A stretch of 64,000 nucleotides of DNA from Cellulosimicrobium sp. Marseille-Q4280. GTDB lineage: Bacteria > Actinomycetota > Actinomycetes > Actinomycetales > Cellulomonadaceae. How positions within the stretch are numbered: the first letter of the stretch is position 1; every line of letters begins with the position of its first letter. Below are positions 7,689-16,421 of this stretch, piece by piece. The DNA lies in NCBI RefSeq assembly GCF_943181405.1, contig NZ_CALPBY010000003.1, positions 649,760-713,759 of the forward strand, written 5' to 3'. Position numbers and translations under genes: made by a program. The notes beneath the pieces were generated by a model. That model was given only the letters and a program-made list of their open reading frames with translations, searched no databases and was not told where the DNA came from.

Positions 7689-10600
7689 TCAGGCGCAGCT
7701 CTGAGCGGCGTGCTCCACCGTCTCGGAGAACGTCCTCCCCTCGGCGTCGGTGGCCGTGACGGTCACGGACCCGGCGTCCACCGCGACGGCGCGCGCGGCG
7801 AACGACTGGTACGCGGCCTTGCCCGGCGCGACGTCGGCGAACGACTTCGACCCGTACGGGGTCTCGAGGGTCACCGCGAGCGGCACCTCGTCGTCGTTCG
7901 TCGCCCGCACCGCGAGGAAGACCTTGCCGGCGATGCACCGCGGCTCGGCCGTCACGGTGACCGCGAGCGGCGCCGGCTCGTCGTCGACCACCCGGAAGTA
8001 GTCGAACGACGCCGGAGCACCGGTGTCGGCCGCGGCACCGAGCGCGAAGAGACCGACCTGGGCCCCGGCGGCGGGAGCGTTGGTCACGCTCTCGTCGAAC
8101 GTGGTCCACGTCGTGCCGTCCGCGCTGTACGCACCGGCGAACGTGTCACCGGAGCGCGTCAGGCGCAGGTGCCACACGTCACCCGTGAGGCTCCCCGTCT
8201 GGGGCTGCGGGTTCTGCACCACGCCGCCGACCTCGCTGCGCAGCTCGATCCGGGCGTTCTTGGCCTGGCCCGCCGTGTTGTCGACGACGTAGTCGAGCTT
8301 GACGTAGTTGTCGTCGTCGCCGTAGACCAGCAGGCCGCCCTGCTGGTACTGACGATCCAGCGCCGAGCCGTCGACCACGGTCTCCACCGTCCACTCCTCA
8401 CCCGGCTGGTCCTGCAGCACCAGGTTCGGCACGGGTCGGTTGTCCGTCCCGTAGATGTCGGTCGGGGTCGTGTCGATCTGCAGCGAGCCGTCCGCCACGC
8501 GGTAGCCCGTCGGGTCCTCGTTCACGACCGTCCAGCGGCACGCGTCGAGCGCGTCGCCGTCGAACTCGTCGTCCGGCCCGGGGGCGGACGCCGTGTCGTC
8601 GGGCGTGATGTGGAACCAGTCGAACTGGGCGTCCAGGATCGGCGACGCCGTCCCGTTGCCCTTGAGCGACACGAGGCCGATCTGCGCGTTCTCGAGGTCG
8701 GCGATCGACTTGGTCTGCGGCATCGTCGTGAAGGTGGTGCCGTCGGCCGAGTATGCCGCCTGGAGAGACGCCCCGTCACTGACGAAGCGCACGTAGACCG
8801 TGTCGGGGAACGCCGCGCCGAGAGCGGCGGAGTTGGACTCCCCGACCTCGTTGGGAGCGGCGTTCTCCTCCCGGATGAACTGGAAGATGCGCGTCGCCGG
8901 GTCGGCCGCGGCCGAGCGTCCCTGGATCACCATCTTCGCGTAGTTGTCCTGGTCCTCCCAGATGACGAGGCCCGCCTGCTGGTACTGCTGGCGTGCCGGC
9001 AGCGTCAGCTTGGCCGTGGCCGTGAACGGCCCGTCCGGCAGGTCCTGGAGCACCAGGTTGGGCACCGTCGTGTTGTTCGTGCCGTAGAAGTCGGTCGCCG
9101 TGGTGGGCACCACGAGCTGACCGTCCTCGACCGCCAGGTTCTGGTCGCGGTTCAGGACCGTCCAGCGGTCCTCGTCGAGCTCCGCGCCGAGGAAGTCGTC
9201 CGAGCGGCCCGAGAAGCACATCCCCGGGTCGGTCTGCTCGGCCTCCACCGTCACGGTCGTGTACTCGACCGAGTACGCGCCGCGCTCGTCCGTGGCACGG
9301 ACCTGGAGCCGGTACTCGCCCGGCTCGTCGTACGTGACCTCGAACGAGCCCGTACCGTCGACGAAGCCGTCACCGAGACCGGCGTCCCAGGCGAACTTGA
9401 CCGCCTCGTCCTCCGGGTCGGTGGCCGTCGCCGTCGCCGTGACGGTCAGCGGTGCGGTGCCCGAGGTCGGCGTGACCTCGAACGTGTCGATCGACGGACG
9501 GACGTTGTCCGTGACGCCGCGACCGTTGACGACCATCCAGTTGACGTTCGACTGGCCTGTCGTCTGGACGAAGTACAGCGTGCCGCTGCCCTCCGGGACG
9601 TCGTGCAGCTCGGCCGTGATGTCCGAGTAGGTCTGCCAGGCACCCGCAGGAACGGTGAGGCTGCCGATCTCCGGCCCCTCCGGGTCGTCCCAGCGCAGCG
9701 AGACGGTCCCGCCGGGCTCCGACGCCGCGCGCAGCGTGATCGAGTCGACGTTCGCCAGGGAGATCGGCTCGTGCGCCCACCAGTCGTCCACCTCGATGAA
9801 CCCGATGTTCAGGCCACCGCCCGCGGTGTCGCCCGTGGTCTCGGTCTGCACGCCGGGGTCGCCCGCGCTCGTCGAGCCCTCGAGACGACCGGTCGACGTG
9901 AAGAACTCCGACTGGAGCAGCTTCGGCTGGAGGATCTGCAGGTCGTTCGCCGTCAGCGGGACGCCCACGGCGCCACCGTCGTCGGTGTACATCGCCTCGA
10001 CCACCCAGAAGATGTTCGACTCGATGCCGTGGCCCTCGTCGCGCGCCGTCTGGAGCGTGCCCTCGCAGCCCGTGAGCTCCTCCATCGGGTGAGCGTGCGA
10101 GTCGTGGCCGAGCGACGTGAACAGCGTGACGTTCTCGCACGTGACCTCCCCGTCGGGGTCGTCCACGGCGATCTCGTACCTCACCTGGTCACCCCACTCG
10201 AAGAAGCCGCCGTTCTCCGGGAACGTGATGGAGACGGTCGGTGCCTCGTTGCCGACGACGATCGTCACGTTCGCGACGCCGGTCGCGCCGTTCTCGTCCG
10301 TCGCGACCAGCTGGGCGGTGTAGCTGCCGTTCTCCGTGTACGTGTGCACGGGGTTCGCCTCGGTGGACGGCTCCGAGCCGTCGCCGAAGGTCCACTGGAG
10401 CGTGAGCGGGTCGCCCGCCGGGTGACGGGTGCCCTCCGAGGAGAACTGCACCGTCAGCGGCGCGGCGCCGCTCGTCACGTCCGCGCTCGCGCGGGCGATC
10501 GGGGCGGGGTCGCCCTGGACGTAGTTGACCTTGTAGACGCCGCTGGAGTCGTTGTTCCCGCCGAAGCCGGAACCCCAGTCGATGACGTACAGCGCGCCGT

Positions 10601-12701
10601 CGGGCCCGAAGTCGAAGTCCATCGGACGGTCGAAGCCGACCGACGGGTCGAAGACCCCCGGCAGGACCCGGTTGATGTCGACGAGGTCGTCACGCTGCTC
10701 GCCGTCGAGCTGGAACGAGTACATCCGGCCCTGGTTCCACTCGCCGAACAGTGCCTTGCCGTCCCAGTACTCCGGCCACTTGACGTCCGAGTCGAGCTCG
10801 GGGTCGTAGTCGTACACCGGTCCGCCCATGGGCGCACCGCCGCCGCCGATCTCCGGGAAGAGCGGGTTCGTCTGGTAGCCGTACCAGACCTCGGCCTCGA
10901 TCGCCCCGGGCAGCTGCTGCAGACCCGTGTTGTTGGGAGAGTTGTTCACCACGCCCGCGGCGCAGTCGAAGGCCGCGCCGGACTGCCCCGTGGCGAAGTT
11001 GTAGTCGACGTAGTCGTTGTTCGCGCCGGTGCAGTACGGCCAGCCGTAGAACCCCGGGTCGCTCACGACGTTCCACTCGACCGTGCCGGCCGGGCCACGC
11101 GTCGCGCTGGCGCTGCCCGCGTCAGGACCGTAGTCCCCGACGAGCACGTTGCCCGTCGAGGGGTCGACGCCGATGCGGAACGGGTTGCGGAAGCCCATCG
11201 CGAAGACCTCGGGCTTCGTCTGCGCGGTGCCCGGCGCGAACATGTTCCCCTCGGGGATCGTGTACGTGCCGTCGTCCTCCGGGTGGATCCGCAGGACCTT
11301 GCCGCGCAGGTCGTTCGTGTTGGCCGACGTGCGCTGCGAGTCGTAGTTCTGCCGCCCCGCGCGCTCGTCGATCGGCGCGAAGCCGCCCGACTCGAACGGG
11401 TTGGTGTTGTCACCGGTGACGACGAAGAGGTTGCCCTCGGCGTCGAAGACCATGTCGCCGCCCGCGTGGCAGCACGTCTCGCGCTGGGTCGGGATGACGA
11501 GGACCTTCTCCTCCGACGCGAGCGAGATCGTCCGCGCCGCGGCGTCGTAGTCGAACCGCGAGACCCGGTTGTGGGGACCGTCGGTCCCGACGTCCTGGGG
11601 CGACCAGAAGAGGTAGACCCAGCCGTTCTCGGCGAAGTCGGGGTCGAGCACGACGCCCGTGAGACCGTCCTCGTTGGCCTGCGTGACCGACAGCGTCGCG
11701 GCGGTGGTCGTCTGGTTCGTCGCCGGGTCGATGACACGCACGCGCCCGTCGCGCTCGACGTAGAAGACCGTCCCGTCGGGGGCGACGTCGAGCATCATCG
11801 GGTTCGCGGTGTTCTCGTCGAGCGGCACCATCTCGTAGCTGTCGGACTGCGTGGCGTTGCAGTCCGAGGGCACGACGCCCGCCGCGGTCTGGATGCCGCC
11901 CAGCAGGTGCTGGAGGAACTCCGGCTCCGCGTACGACTCGTCCGTGTGGCCGCCGCCGGTGTACCAGGAGCGGCCGCCGTCGTAGACCTGGCACCACGCC
12001 GTGGGGTGCTCGGCGCCCATCGCGCCGGAGCCCGCGGAGTAGGTGGTCTCGTCGAGGCTCGCGAGCACGTGCACCGTGTCGCGCGGGTTCGTGCGGAAGT
12101 TGTACCACTCGTCGAAGCGGTCCCAGCGCGCCGGGAGGTGCGCCGTGGACTCGTGGACGTGGTCCTCGACCTTGATGGTCGCGTCCTGGTTCTGCGGGTG
12201 CGCGCTGAAGTAGGCGCCGACGAGCTCGCCGTACCACGGCCAGTCGTACTCGGTGTCGGACGCCGCGTGGATGCCCGCGTACCCGCCGCCGGACTGGACG
12301 TAGCGCTCGAACGCCGCCTGCTGGTCGTCGTTCAGCACGTCGCCGGTCGTGGAGAGCCACACCACGGCCTCGTACTGCGCGAGGTTCTCGTCGGTGAACG
12401 CCCCCGCGTCCTCCGTGGCCGTCACCTCGAAACCGTTATCGGTACCGAGCTGCTGGATCGCCGCGATCCCCGCGGGGATCGACCCGTGGCGGAACCCGGC
12501 GGTCTTGCTGAAGACGAGCACGTCGAACGGGACGGTCTCCGCGGCCGCGGCCACGGGTGCTGTCGCGATCGGGCTCGTGGAGGGAAGGGCTGCCGTGGCG
12601 GACGTCGCCGTCGCCAGGGTCAAGGGCAGAGCGACCGCTGCCGCGGCGACCGCCGCGACCGTGCGCCTCCGGGCGCGCGATCCTCCAAGCACGTTTCTCA
12701 C
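7689..12701 (-). CDS. Giant secreted ThuA / glucose-sorbosone dehydrogenase-like / PKD / carbohydrate-binding protein
   Basis: 1670 residues from a GTG with GAGGAG upstream. An Arg-rich signal peptide (about 1-37) precedes a ThuA-like domain (about 57-275; GYAGIHAASDTEYDWPWYGELVGAYFSAHP). Next is a glucose/sorbosone dehydrogenase-like beta-propeller (about 290-725; CCHAGGDMVFD, AMGFRNPFRIGVD, YVIDWGSGFGG), then a PKD domain (about 730-815; LQWTFGDGSEPS) and an Ig-like segment. A CBM6-like module (about 935-1065; SLRWDDPEGPEIGSLTVPAG) and a second PKD domain (about 1075-1157) follow. Two tandem concanavalin-like/DUF1349-type modules (about 1165-1370 and 1375-1575) and an Ig-like tail complete it. 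It is probably extracellular and acts on or binds polymer-linked sugars. The domain order is clear; the reaction is unknown. It is probably expressed apart from the ABC operon, because terminators lie on both sides. Confidence 0.9.
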   Translation of the reverse strand: MRNVLGGSRARRRTVAAVAAAAVALPLTLATATSATAALPSTSPIATAPVAAAAETVPFDVLVFSKTAGFRHGSIPAGIAAIQQLGTDNGFEVTATEDAGAFTDENLAQYEAVVWLSTTGDVLNDDQQAAFERYVQSGGGYAGIHAASDTEYDWPWYGELVGAYFSAHPQNQDATIKVEDHVHESTAHLPARWDRFDEWYNFRTNPRDTVHVLASLDETTYSAGSGAMGAEHPTAWCQVYDGGRSWYTGGGHTDESYAEPEFLQHLLGGIQTAAGVVPSDCNATQSDSYEMVPLDENTANPMMLDVAPDGTVFYVERDGRVRVIDPATNQTTTAATLSVTQANEDGLTGVVLDPDFAENGWVYLFWSPQDVGTDGPHNRVSRFDYDAAARTISLASEEKVLVIPTQRETCCHAGGDMVFDAEGNLFVVTGDNTNPFESGGFAPIDERAGRQNYDSQRTSANTNDLRGKVLRIHPEDDGTYTIPEGNMFAPGTAQTKPEVFAMGFRNPFRIGVDPSTGNVLVGDYGPDAGSASATRGPAGTVEWNVVSDPGFYGWPYCTGANNDYVDYNFATGQSGAAFDCAAGVVNNSPNNTGLQQLPGAIEAEVWYGYQTNPLFPEIGGGGAPMGGPVYDYDPELDSDVKWPEYWDGKALFGEWNQGRMYSFQLDGEQRDDLVDINRVLPGVFDPSVGFDRPMDFDFGPDGALYVIDWGSGFGGNNDSSGVYKVNYVQGDPAPIARASADVTSGAAPLTVQFSSEGTRHPAGDPLTLQWTFGDGSEPSTEANPVHTYTENGSYTAQLVATDENGATGVANVTIVVGNEAPTVSITFPENGGFFEWGDQVRYEIAVDDPDGEVTCENVTLFTSLGHDSHAHPMEELTGCEGTLQTARDEGHGIESNIFWVVEAMYTDDGGAVGVPLTANDLQILQPKLLQSEFFTSTGRLEGSTSAGDPGVQTETTGDTAGGGLNIGFIEVDDWWAHEPISLANVDSITLRAASEPGGTVSLRWDDPEGPEIGSLTVPAGAWQTYSDITAELHDVPEGSGTLYFVQTTGQSNVNWMVVNGRGVTDNVRPSIDTFEVTPTSGTAPLTVTATATATDPEDEAVKFAWDAGLGDGFVDGTGSFEVTYDEPGEYRLQVRATDERGAYSVEYTTVTVEAEQTDPGMCFSGRSDDFLGAELDEDRWTVLNRDQNLAVEDGQLVVPTTATDFYGTNNTTVPNLVLQDLPDGPFTATAKLTLPARQQYQQAGLVIWEDQDNYAKMVIQGRSAAADPATRIFQFIREENAAPNEVGESNSAALGAAFPDTVYVRFVSDGASLQAAYSADGTTFTTMPQTKSIADLENAQIGLVSLKGNGTASPILDAQFDWFHITPDDTASAPGPDDEFDGDALDACRWTVVNEDPTGYRVADGSLQIDTTPTDIYGTDNRPVPNLVLQDQPGEEWTVETVVDGSALDRQYQQGGLLVYGDDDNYVKLDYVVDNTAGQAKNARIELRSEVGGVVQNPQPQTGSLTGDVWHLRLTRSGDTFAGAYSADGTTWTTFDESVTNAPAAGAQVGLFALGAAADTGAPASFDYFRVVDDEPAPLAVTVTAEPRCIAGKVFLAVRATNDDEVPLAVTLETPYGSKSFADVAPGKAAYQSFAARAVAVDAGSVTVTATDAEGRTFSETVEHAAQSCA

Positions 12702-12786
12702 AAGGTCTCCTCGTCGAGATGGGGGAACAGTGCTGCGCTCCGCCCGGGGCGGCGTCGTCGGCCTGCCTGCCGAGTCCCGGGACCGT

Positions 12787-12809
12787 CGGCGGGCCGTGTC
12801 GGCCCGCCG
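12787..12809. other. Hairpin in the 262-bp gap 12702-12963
   Basis: Perfect 9-bp arms CGGCGGGCC/GGCCCGCCG with a GTGTC loop lie 86 bases upstream of the GTG of the giant secreted protein. It could be a second terminator or a leader structure. The rest of the gap shows no coding sequence; the terminator at 12921-12942 is listed separately. Confidence 0.5.
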
Positions 12810-12920
12810 GTCGTCGGCCGCTGCGTCGCGGCCTGCGACCTCCTCTCGTCCGACCGGTCCGCCGGCCCGCACCGTCGCGGGTCCGGCAGCGCCGGTGGTT
12901 CCAGTGGTTCCGAGCGCAGA

Positions 12921-12942
12921 CCCGACGCCGGACGGCGTCGGG
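12921..12942 (-). terminator. Terminator of the second ABC/oxidoreductase operon
   Basis: Perfect 10-bp arms CCCGACGCCG and CGGCGTCGGG, separated by GA, lie 21 bases past the stop of the second Gfo/Idh gene. No U tract follows. It separates this operon from the giant ThuA gene. Confidence 0.7.
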
Positions 12943-12963
12943 CCCGCTCGGGTCATCGCCCGG

Positions 12964-14136
12964 TCAGGGCTCGACCCAGCTTCCGGACGCCGCGCTGCGC
13001 TCCACCGCGTCGAGCACGCGCTGGACCGCGAGACCGTCCGCGAACGTCGGCGACGGCTGCGTGCCCGACGCGATCGCCTCGACGAGGTCGACCACCTGGT
13101 GGGTGAACGCGTGCTCGTACCCGAGGCCGTGACCCGCGGGCCACCAGTTCGCGACGTACGCGTGCTCGGGCTCCGTGACGACGATGCGCCGGAAGCCCGC
13201 CGTCGCGGCGTCCTCGGCCGCGTCGAAGAAGTGCAGGACGTTCATGTCCTCGAAGTCGAACGCGAGCGAGCCCCGGGAGCCGTTGATCTCGAGGCGGATC
13301 GCGTTCTTGCGCCCGTAGGCGAACCGGGTCGCCTCGAAGGTCCCGATCCCACCCCCGGAGAGACGCGCGAGGAAGATCGCGGCGTCGTCGACCGTGACCG
13401 GACCACGCTCGGCGCCGCCCTGCCCGGTGAGACCGGTGAACTCCGTGGCGACGGGACGCTCGGTCACGAAGGTCTCGAGCAGACCCGACACGCTCGTCAC
13501 GCGCTCGCCCGTGATGAACTGCGCGAGGTCGATGACGTGCGCGCCGATGTCGCCCAGCGCGCCGCTGCCGGCCTTGGTCTTGTCGAGACGCCACGAGAGC
13601 GGGGCGTCCTCGTCGGCGATCCAGTCCTGCAGGTACTGGGCCCGCACGTGGCGGACGGTACCGATCCGGCCGTCGGTGACGAGCCGGCGCGCGAGCTGGA
13701 TCGCCGGGACACGACGGTAGGTGAAGCCGACCATCGCGACCTGGCCGCGCGAGGCGGCCGCCTCCGCCGCGGCGACCATCTGCTCCGCCTCGGCGACCGT
13801 GTTGGCGAGCGGCTTCTCGCACAGCACGTGCTTGCCGGCCTCGAGCGCGGCGATCGCGATCTCCGCGTGGGTGTCGCCGGGGGTGCACACGTCGACGAGG
13901 TCGACGTCGTCCCGTGCGACGAGGGACTGCCAGCTCGTCTCCGTGGACTCCCACCCGAGACGCTCCGCGGCGGTCTTGACCGCCTCCGGGTTGCGCCCGC
14001 CGAGCACGCGCATGCGCGGCTCGAGGGGGAGGTCGAAGAACCGGGGGGCGGTACGCCATGCCTGCGAGTGCGCTGCCCCCATGAACGAGTACCCGACCAT
14101 GCCGACGCCGAGCTGCGCGCCGTTGCTGTGTGTCAT
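12964..14136 (-). CDS. Gfo/Idh/MocA-family oxidoreductase (second)
   Basis: 390 residues. The Rossmann motif GVGMVGYSFMG is near residues 10-20, and HVLCEKPLAN contains the conserved Lys-Pro. Conserved C-terminal features include SWRLDKTKAGSGALGDIGAH and GHGLGYEHAF. The ATG at 14136 has AAAGGAAC 6 bases upstream and is preferred over an in-frame upstream start. It is the last gene of the second ABC operon, behind a strong hairpin. Such enzymes oxidise or reduce sugars, inositols or their keto derivatives with NAD(P). It resembles the enzyme at 4231-5490 in family only, so the pair may catalyse successive or opposite redox steps. Confidence 0.92.
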   Translation of the reverse strand: MTHSNGAQLGVGMVGYSFMGAAHSQAWRTAPRFFDLPLEPRMRVLGGRNPEAVKTAAERLGWESTETSWQSLVARDDVDLVDVCTPGDTHAEIAIAALEAGKHVLCEKPLANTVAEAEQMVAAAEAAASRGQVAMVGFTYRRVPAIQLARRLVTDGRIGTVRHVRAQYLQDWIADEDAPLSWRLDKTKAGSGALGDIGAHVIDLAQFITGERVTSVSGLLETFVTERPVATEFTGLTGQGGAERGPVTVDDAAIFLARLSGGGIGTFEATRFAYGRKNAIRLEINGSRGSLAFDFEDMNVLHFFDAAEDAATAGFRRIVVTEPEHAYVANWWPAGHGLGYEHAFTHQVVDLVEAIASGTQPSPTFADGLAVQRVLDAVERSAASGSWVEP

Positions 14137-14154
14137 GACGTTCCTTTCGTGCGC

Positions 14155-14200
14155 GCGCCCACGGTCCGGCCGGGCTCTCACCCGGGCGGACCGTGGGCGC
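14155..14200 (-). terminator. Strong intra-operon hairpin between binding-protein and oxidoreductase genes
   Basis: Perfect 14-bp arms GCGCCCACGGTCCG (14155-14168) and CGGACCGTGGGCGC (14187-14200) surround a smaller stem CCGGG/CCCGG. It sits 30 bases past the binding-protein stop and 18 bases before the next gene. Such hairpins usually protect or partly terminate, giving more binding protein than downstream enzyme. Confidence 0.7.
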
Positions 14201-14229
14201 GGTCCGCGTGCTGCTGTCTGCCTAGGCGC

Positions 14230-15297
14230 TCAGGACTGGAACGCGGTGGGCAGGTACTGCTCGACGTTGTCCGCGGTGACGACCGGGGCGAAGAGCTGGA
14301 CGGTGCGCGGCACGCCGGACGATGCGAGGTCGCTCATGTTCTTCTCGTGCGCGACGAGACGGGCGAGCTTGATGCCGTCCGCGGCCTGGGTCGACGGGTA
14401 GACGACCGTGGCCTGGAGGACCGAGTCGTCGGCCTGGATGTGCTCCATGACCTGCTGCGAGCCGGCGCCGCCGACCATGAAGAACTCGTCGCGGCCCGCG
14501 TTCTCGATGGCCGAGAGCACGCCGACGCCCTGGTCGTCGTCGTGGTTCCAGATGGCGTCGATCTGGGGCTCGGCCTGCAGCAGGTTGGCCGTCGCCGCCT
14601 CGCCGCCCTGGACGGTGAAGTCGCCCTGGACCTGCGTCGAGACCTCGAGGCCGCAGTCGGACAGCGCGTCCGCGAAGCCCTGGCTGCGGTCCTGGGTGAG
14701 CGGGAGCGACGCGATGCCCTGGATCTCCGTCACGACGGCGTCGGGGTTGTCGCCGAGCTCCTCGCAGATGTAGGTGCCGGCGGACACGCCCATGCCGTAG
14801 TTGTCGCCGAGGACCGTGGAGCGCGCGGCGAACGGGCTCGAGAACTCGCGGTCGACGTTGATGACCGGGATCCCGGCCTCCATCGCCTGCGTCGCGACGT
14901 CGGTGAGCGCCGCGCCGTCGAACGGCAGGAGCACGATCGCGTCGACGCCGTCGTTGATGAAGCCCTCGATCTGGCTGATCTGCACGTTGACGTCGTTCGT
15001 GCCCTCGGCGACGCGGAGCTCGACGTCCTCGTAGTTCTCCGCCTCGGCCCTGGCGGCCGCCGTGATGGCACCCATCCAGCCGTGGTCGGCGGCGGGGGCC
15101 GAGAAGCCGATGACGACCTCCTCGCCCGCGGCGTCGTTGTCGGAGACGGCCTGGTTGGTGCCGCCCCCGCCGTCACCGTCCGCCGTGTCCTCGTCGGCCG
15201 GGGTGTTCGAGGTGCATGCCGTGGCGATCAGCGCGATCGACGCGGCGGAGACCGTCGCGATCGTGATGCGGCGACGGAGGGTGGTGCGTGCGGACAT
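14230..15297 (-). CDS. Sugar ABC transporter substrate-binding lipoprotein (periplasmic-binding-protein family 4/ribose type)
   Basis: 355 residues with a lipoprotein signal ending LIATAC (Cys about 28), followed by an Asp/Gly-rich linker. The mature domain begins EEVVIGFSAPAADHGWMGAI and has the RbsB-type features ISQIEGFINDGVDAIVLLPF, IPVINVDREF and WNHDDDQGVGVLSAI. A strong AAGGAGAT site precedes the ATG at 15297, which rules out the long upstream extension of the open frame. It delivers substrate to the permease and double ATPase encoded just upstream. The ligand is probably a monosaccharide, polyol or small glycoside. Confidence 0.95.
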   Translation of the reverse strand: MSARTTLRRRITIATVSAASIALIATACTSNTPADEDTADGDGGGGTNQAVSDNDAAGEEVVIGFSAPAADHGWMGAITAAARAEAENYEDVELRVAEGTNDVNVQISQIEGFINDGVDAIVLLPFDGAALTDVATQAMEAGIPVINVDREFSSPFAARSTVLGDNYGMGVSAGTYICEELGDNPDAVVTEIQGIASLPLTQDRSQGFADALSDCGLEVSTQVQGDFTVQGGEAATANLLQAEPQIDAIWNHDDDQGVGVLSAIENAGRDEFFMVGGAGSQQVMEHIQADDSVLQATVVYPSTQAADGIKLARLVAHEKNMSDLASSGVPRTVQLFAPVVTADNVEQYLPTAFQS

Positions 15298-15389
15298 GGG
15301 ATCTCCTTCGATGCTGTCCTGCTGGGAGCGGGGACTACGGGGGTGGTGCTTGAGGACGGGGTGGGTGGTGCGACGACGACGCCGGGGCG

Positions 15390-16421
15390 TCATGTCCGGC
15401 GGACGAGGCGCTGCTGGAGCAGGACCGCGCCGACGATGATGGCCCCCTTGACGATCTGCTGGACCGAGCTGTCGACGTCGTTGAGGATGAAGACGTTGGT
15501 GAGCGTCGTGAAGATGAGGACGCCCAGGACCGTGCCGACGATCGTGCCGCGGCCGCCCACGAGGAGCGTGCCGCCGACGACCACCGCGGCGATGGCGTCG
15601 AGCTCGAGGAGCAGACCGTTGGTCGAGGCGCCGGCGCTCGTGCGAGCGAGGATCATCACCGCGGCGATGCCGGCCGTGAGGCCGGAGAGCGCGTACACGT
15701 ACATGAGGTGACGCTTGACCTTGATGCCGGCGAGGCGCGCGGCCTCGGGGTTGCCACCGACGGCGACGGTACGACGACCGAACGTCGTGCGGTTGAAGAG
15801 GAACCAGCCGAGCACGGCGACGAGCGCGAAGATCCAGACGATCTTCGGGACGCCGATGAGGTTGCCCTTGAAGACGTCGTCGAACGCCTGGACGTCCACG
15901 ATCTGCGTGCGCCGCTGCGCGATGAGCTCGGCGAGCCCGCGCGCGGCGACGAGCATCGCGAGCGTCGCGATGAACGCCACGACCCTGCCGTACGCGATGA
16001 TCACGCCGTTGATGAGGCCGGCGCAGAGGCCGACGGCGACCGCGCACACGAGCATCACGGGCCAGCCGTACGACTGGGTCGCGAGGGTCGTCGCCCAGAC
16101 CGAGGCGAGCCCGAGGACCGAACCGACCGACAGGTCGATGCCTCCCGTCGTGATGACGAACGTCATCCCGATGCTCACCACTCCGAGGACGGAACCCAGG
16201 CTGAGGATGGTCATGAGGTTGCTGACGCTCGCGAAGCGTTCCCCCCCGGTCGCGAAGCCCACGACGCACAGGAGGAGCAGGGCCACGACCAGACCCACGT
16301 TGCGTCCCGCTGCTCCTGACAGGAGGCCGCTGCGACGCGAGCCGCTCGCCGCGTCCTGCTTCTCGACGCGGGCTGACTCGTCCGCGTTCGGCGTCGACGC
16401 CGACACCCTTTGCTCGCTCAC
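15390..16421 (-). CDS. Ribose-type sugar ABC transporter permease
   Basis: 343 residues, RbsC/BPD_transp_2 family. Hallmarks are FVITTGGIDLSVGSVLGLAS, GRVVAFIATLAMLVAARG and AVVVGGTLLVGGRGTIVGT. The start is a GTG overlapping the ATPase stop by four bases (GTGA, 16418-16421); a longer open frame upstream is shadow. It is the only permease in this operon, so it probably works as a homodimer, unlike the paired permeases of the first operon. Confidence 0.93.
   Translation of the reverse strand: MSEQRVSASTPNADESARVEKQDAASGSRRSGLLSGAAGRNVGLVVALLLLCVVGFATGGERFASVSNLMTILSLGSVLGVVSIGMTFVITTGGIDLSVGSVLGLASVWATTLATQSYGWPVMLVCAVAVGLCAGLINGVIIAYGRVVAFIATLAMLVAARGLAELIAQRRTQIVDVQAFDDVFKGNLIGVPKIVWIFALVAVLGWFLFNRTTFGRRTVAVGGNPEAARLAGIKVKRHLMYVYALSGLTAGIAAVMILARTSAGASTNGLLLELDAIAAVVVGGTLLVGGRGTIVGTVLGVLIFTTLTNVFILNDVDSSVQQIVKGAIIVGAVLLQQRLVRRT

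Noticed and set aside
7203-13106. Very long plus-strand open frame (1967 codons) opposite the giant ThuA gene
   Set aside because: Arg/Val/Asp-rich composition, no domain or motif, and no initiation site. It is the usual antisense open frame of high-GC DNA, while the minus strand has continuous recognisable domains.
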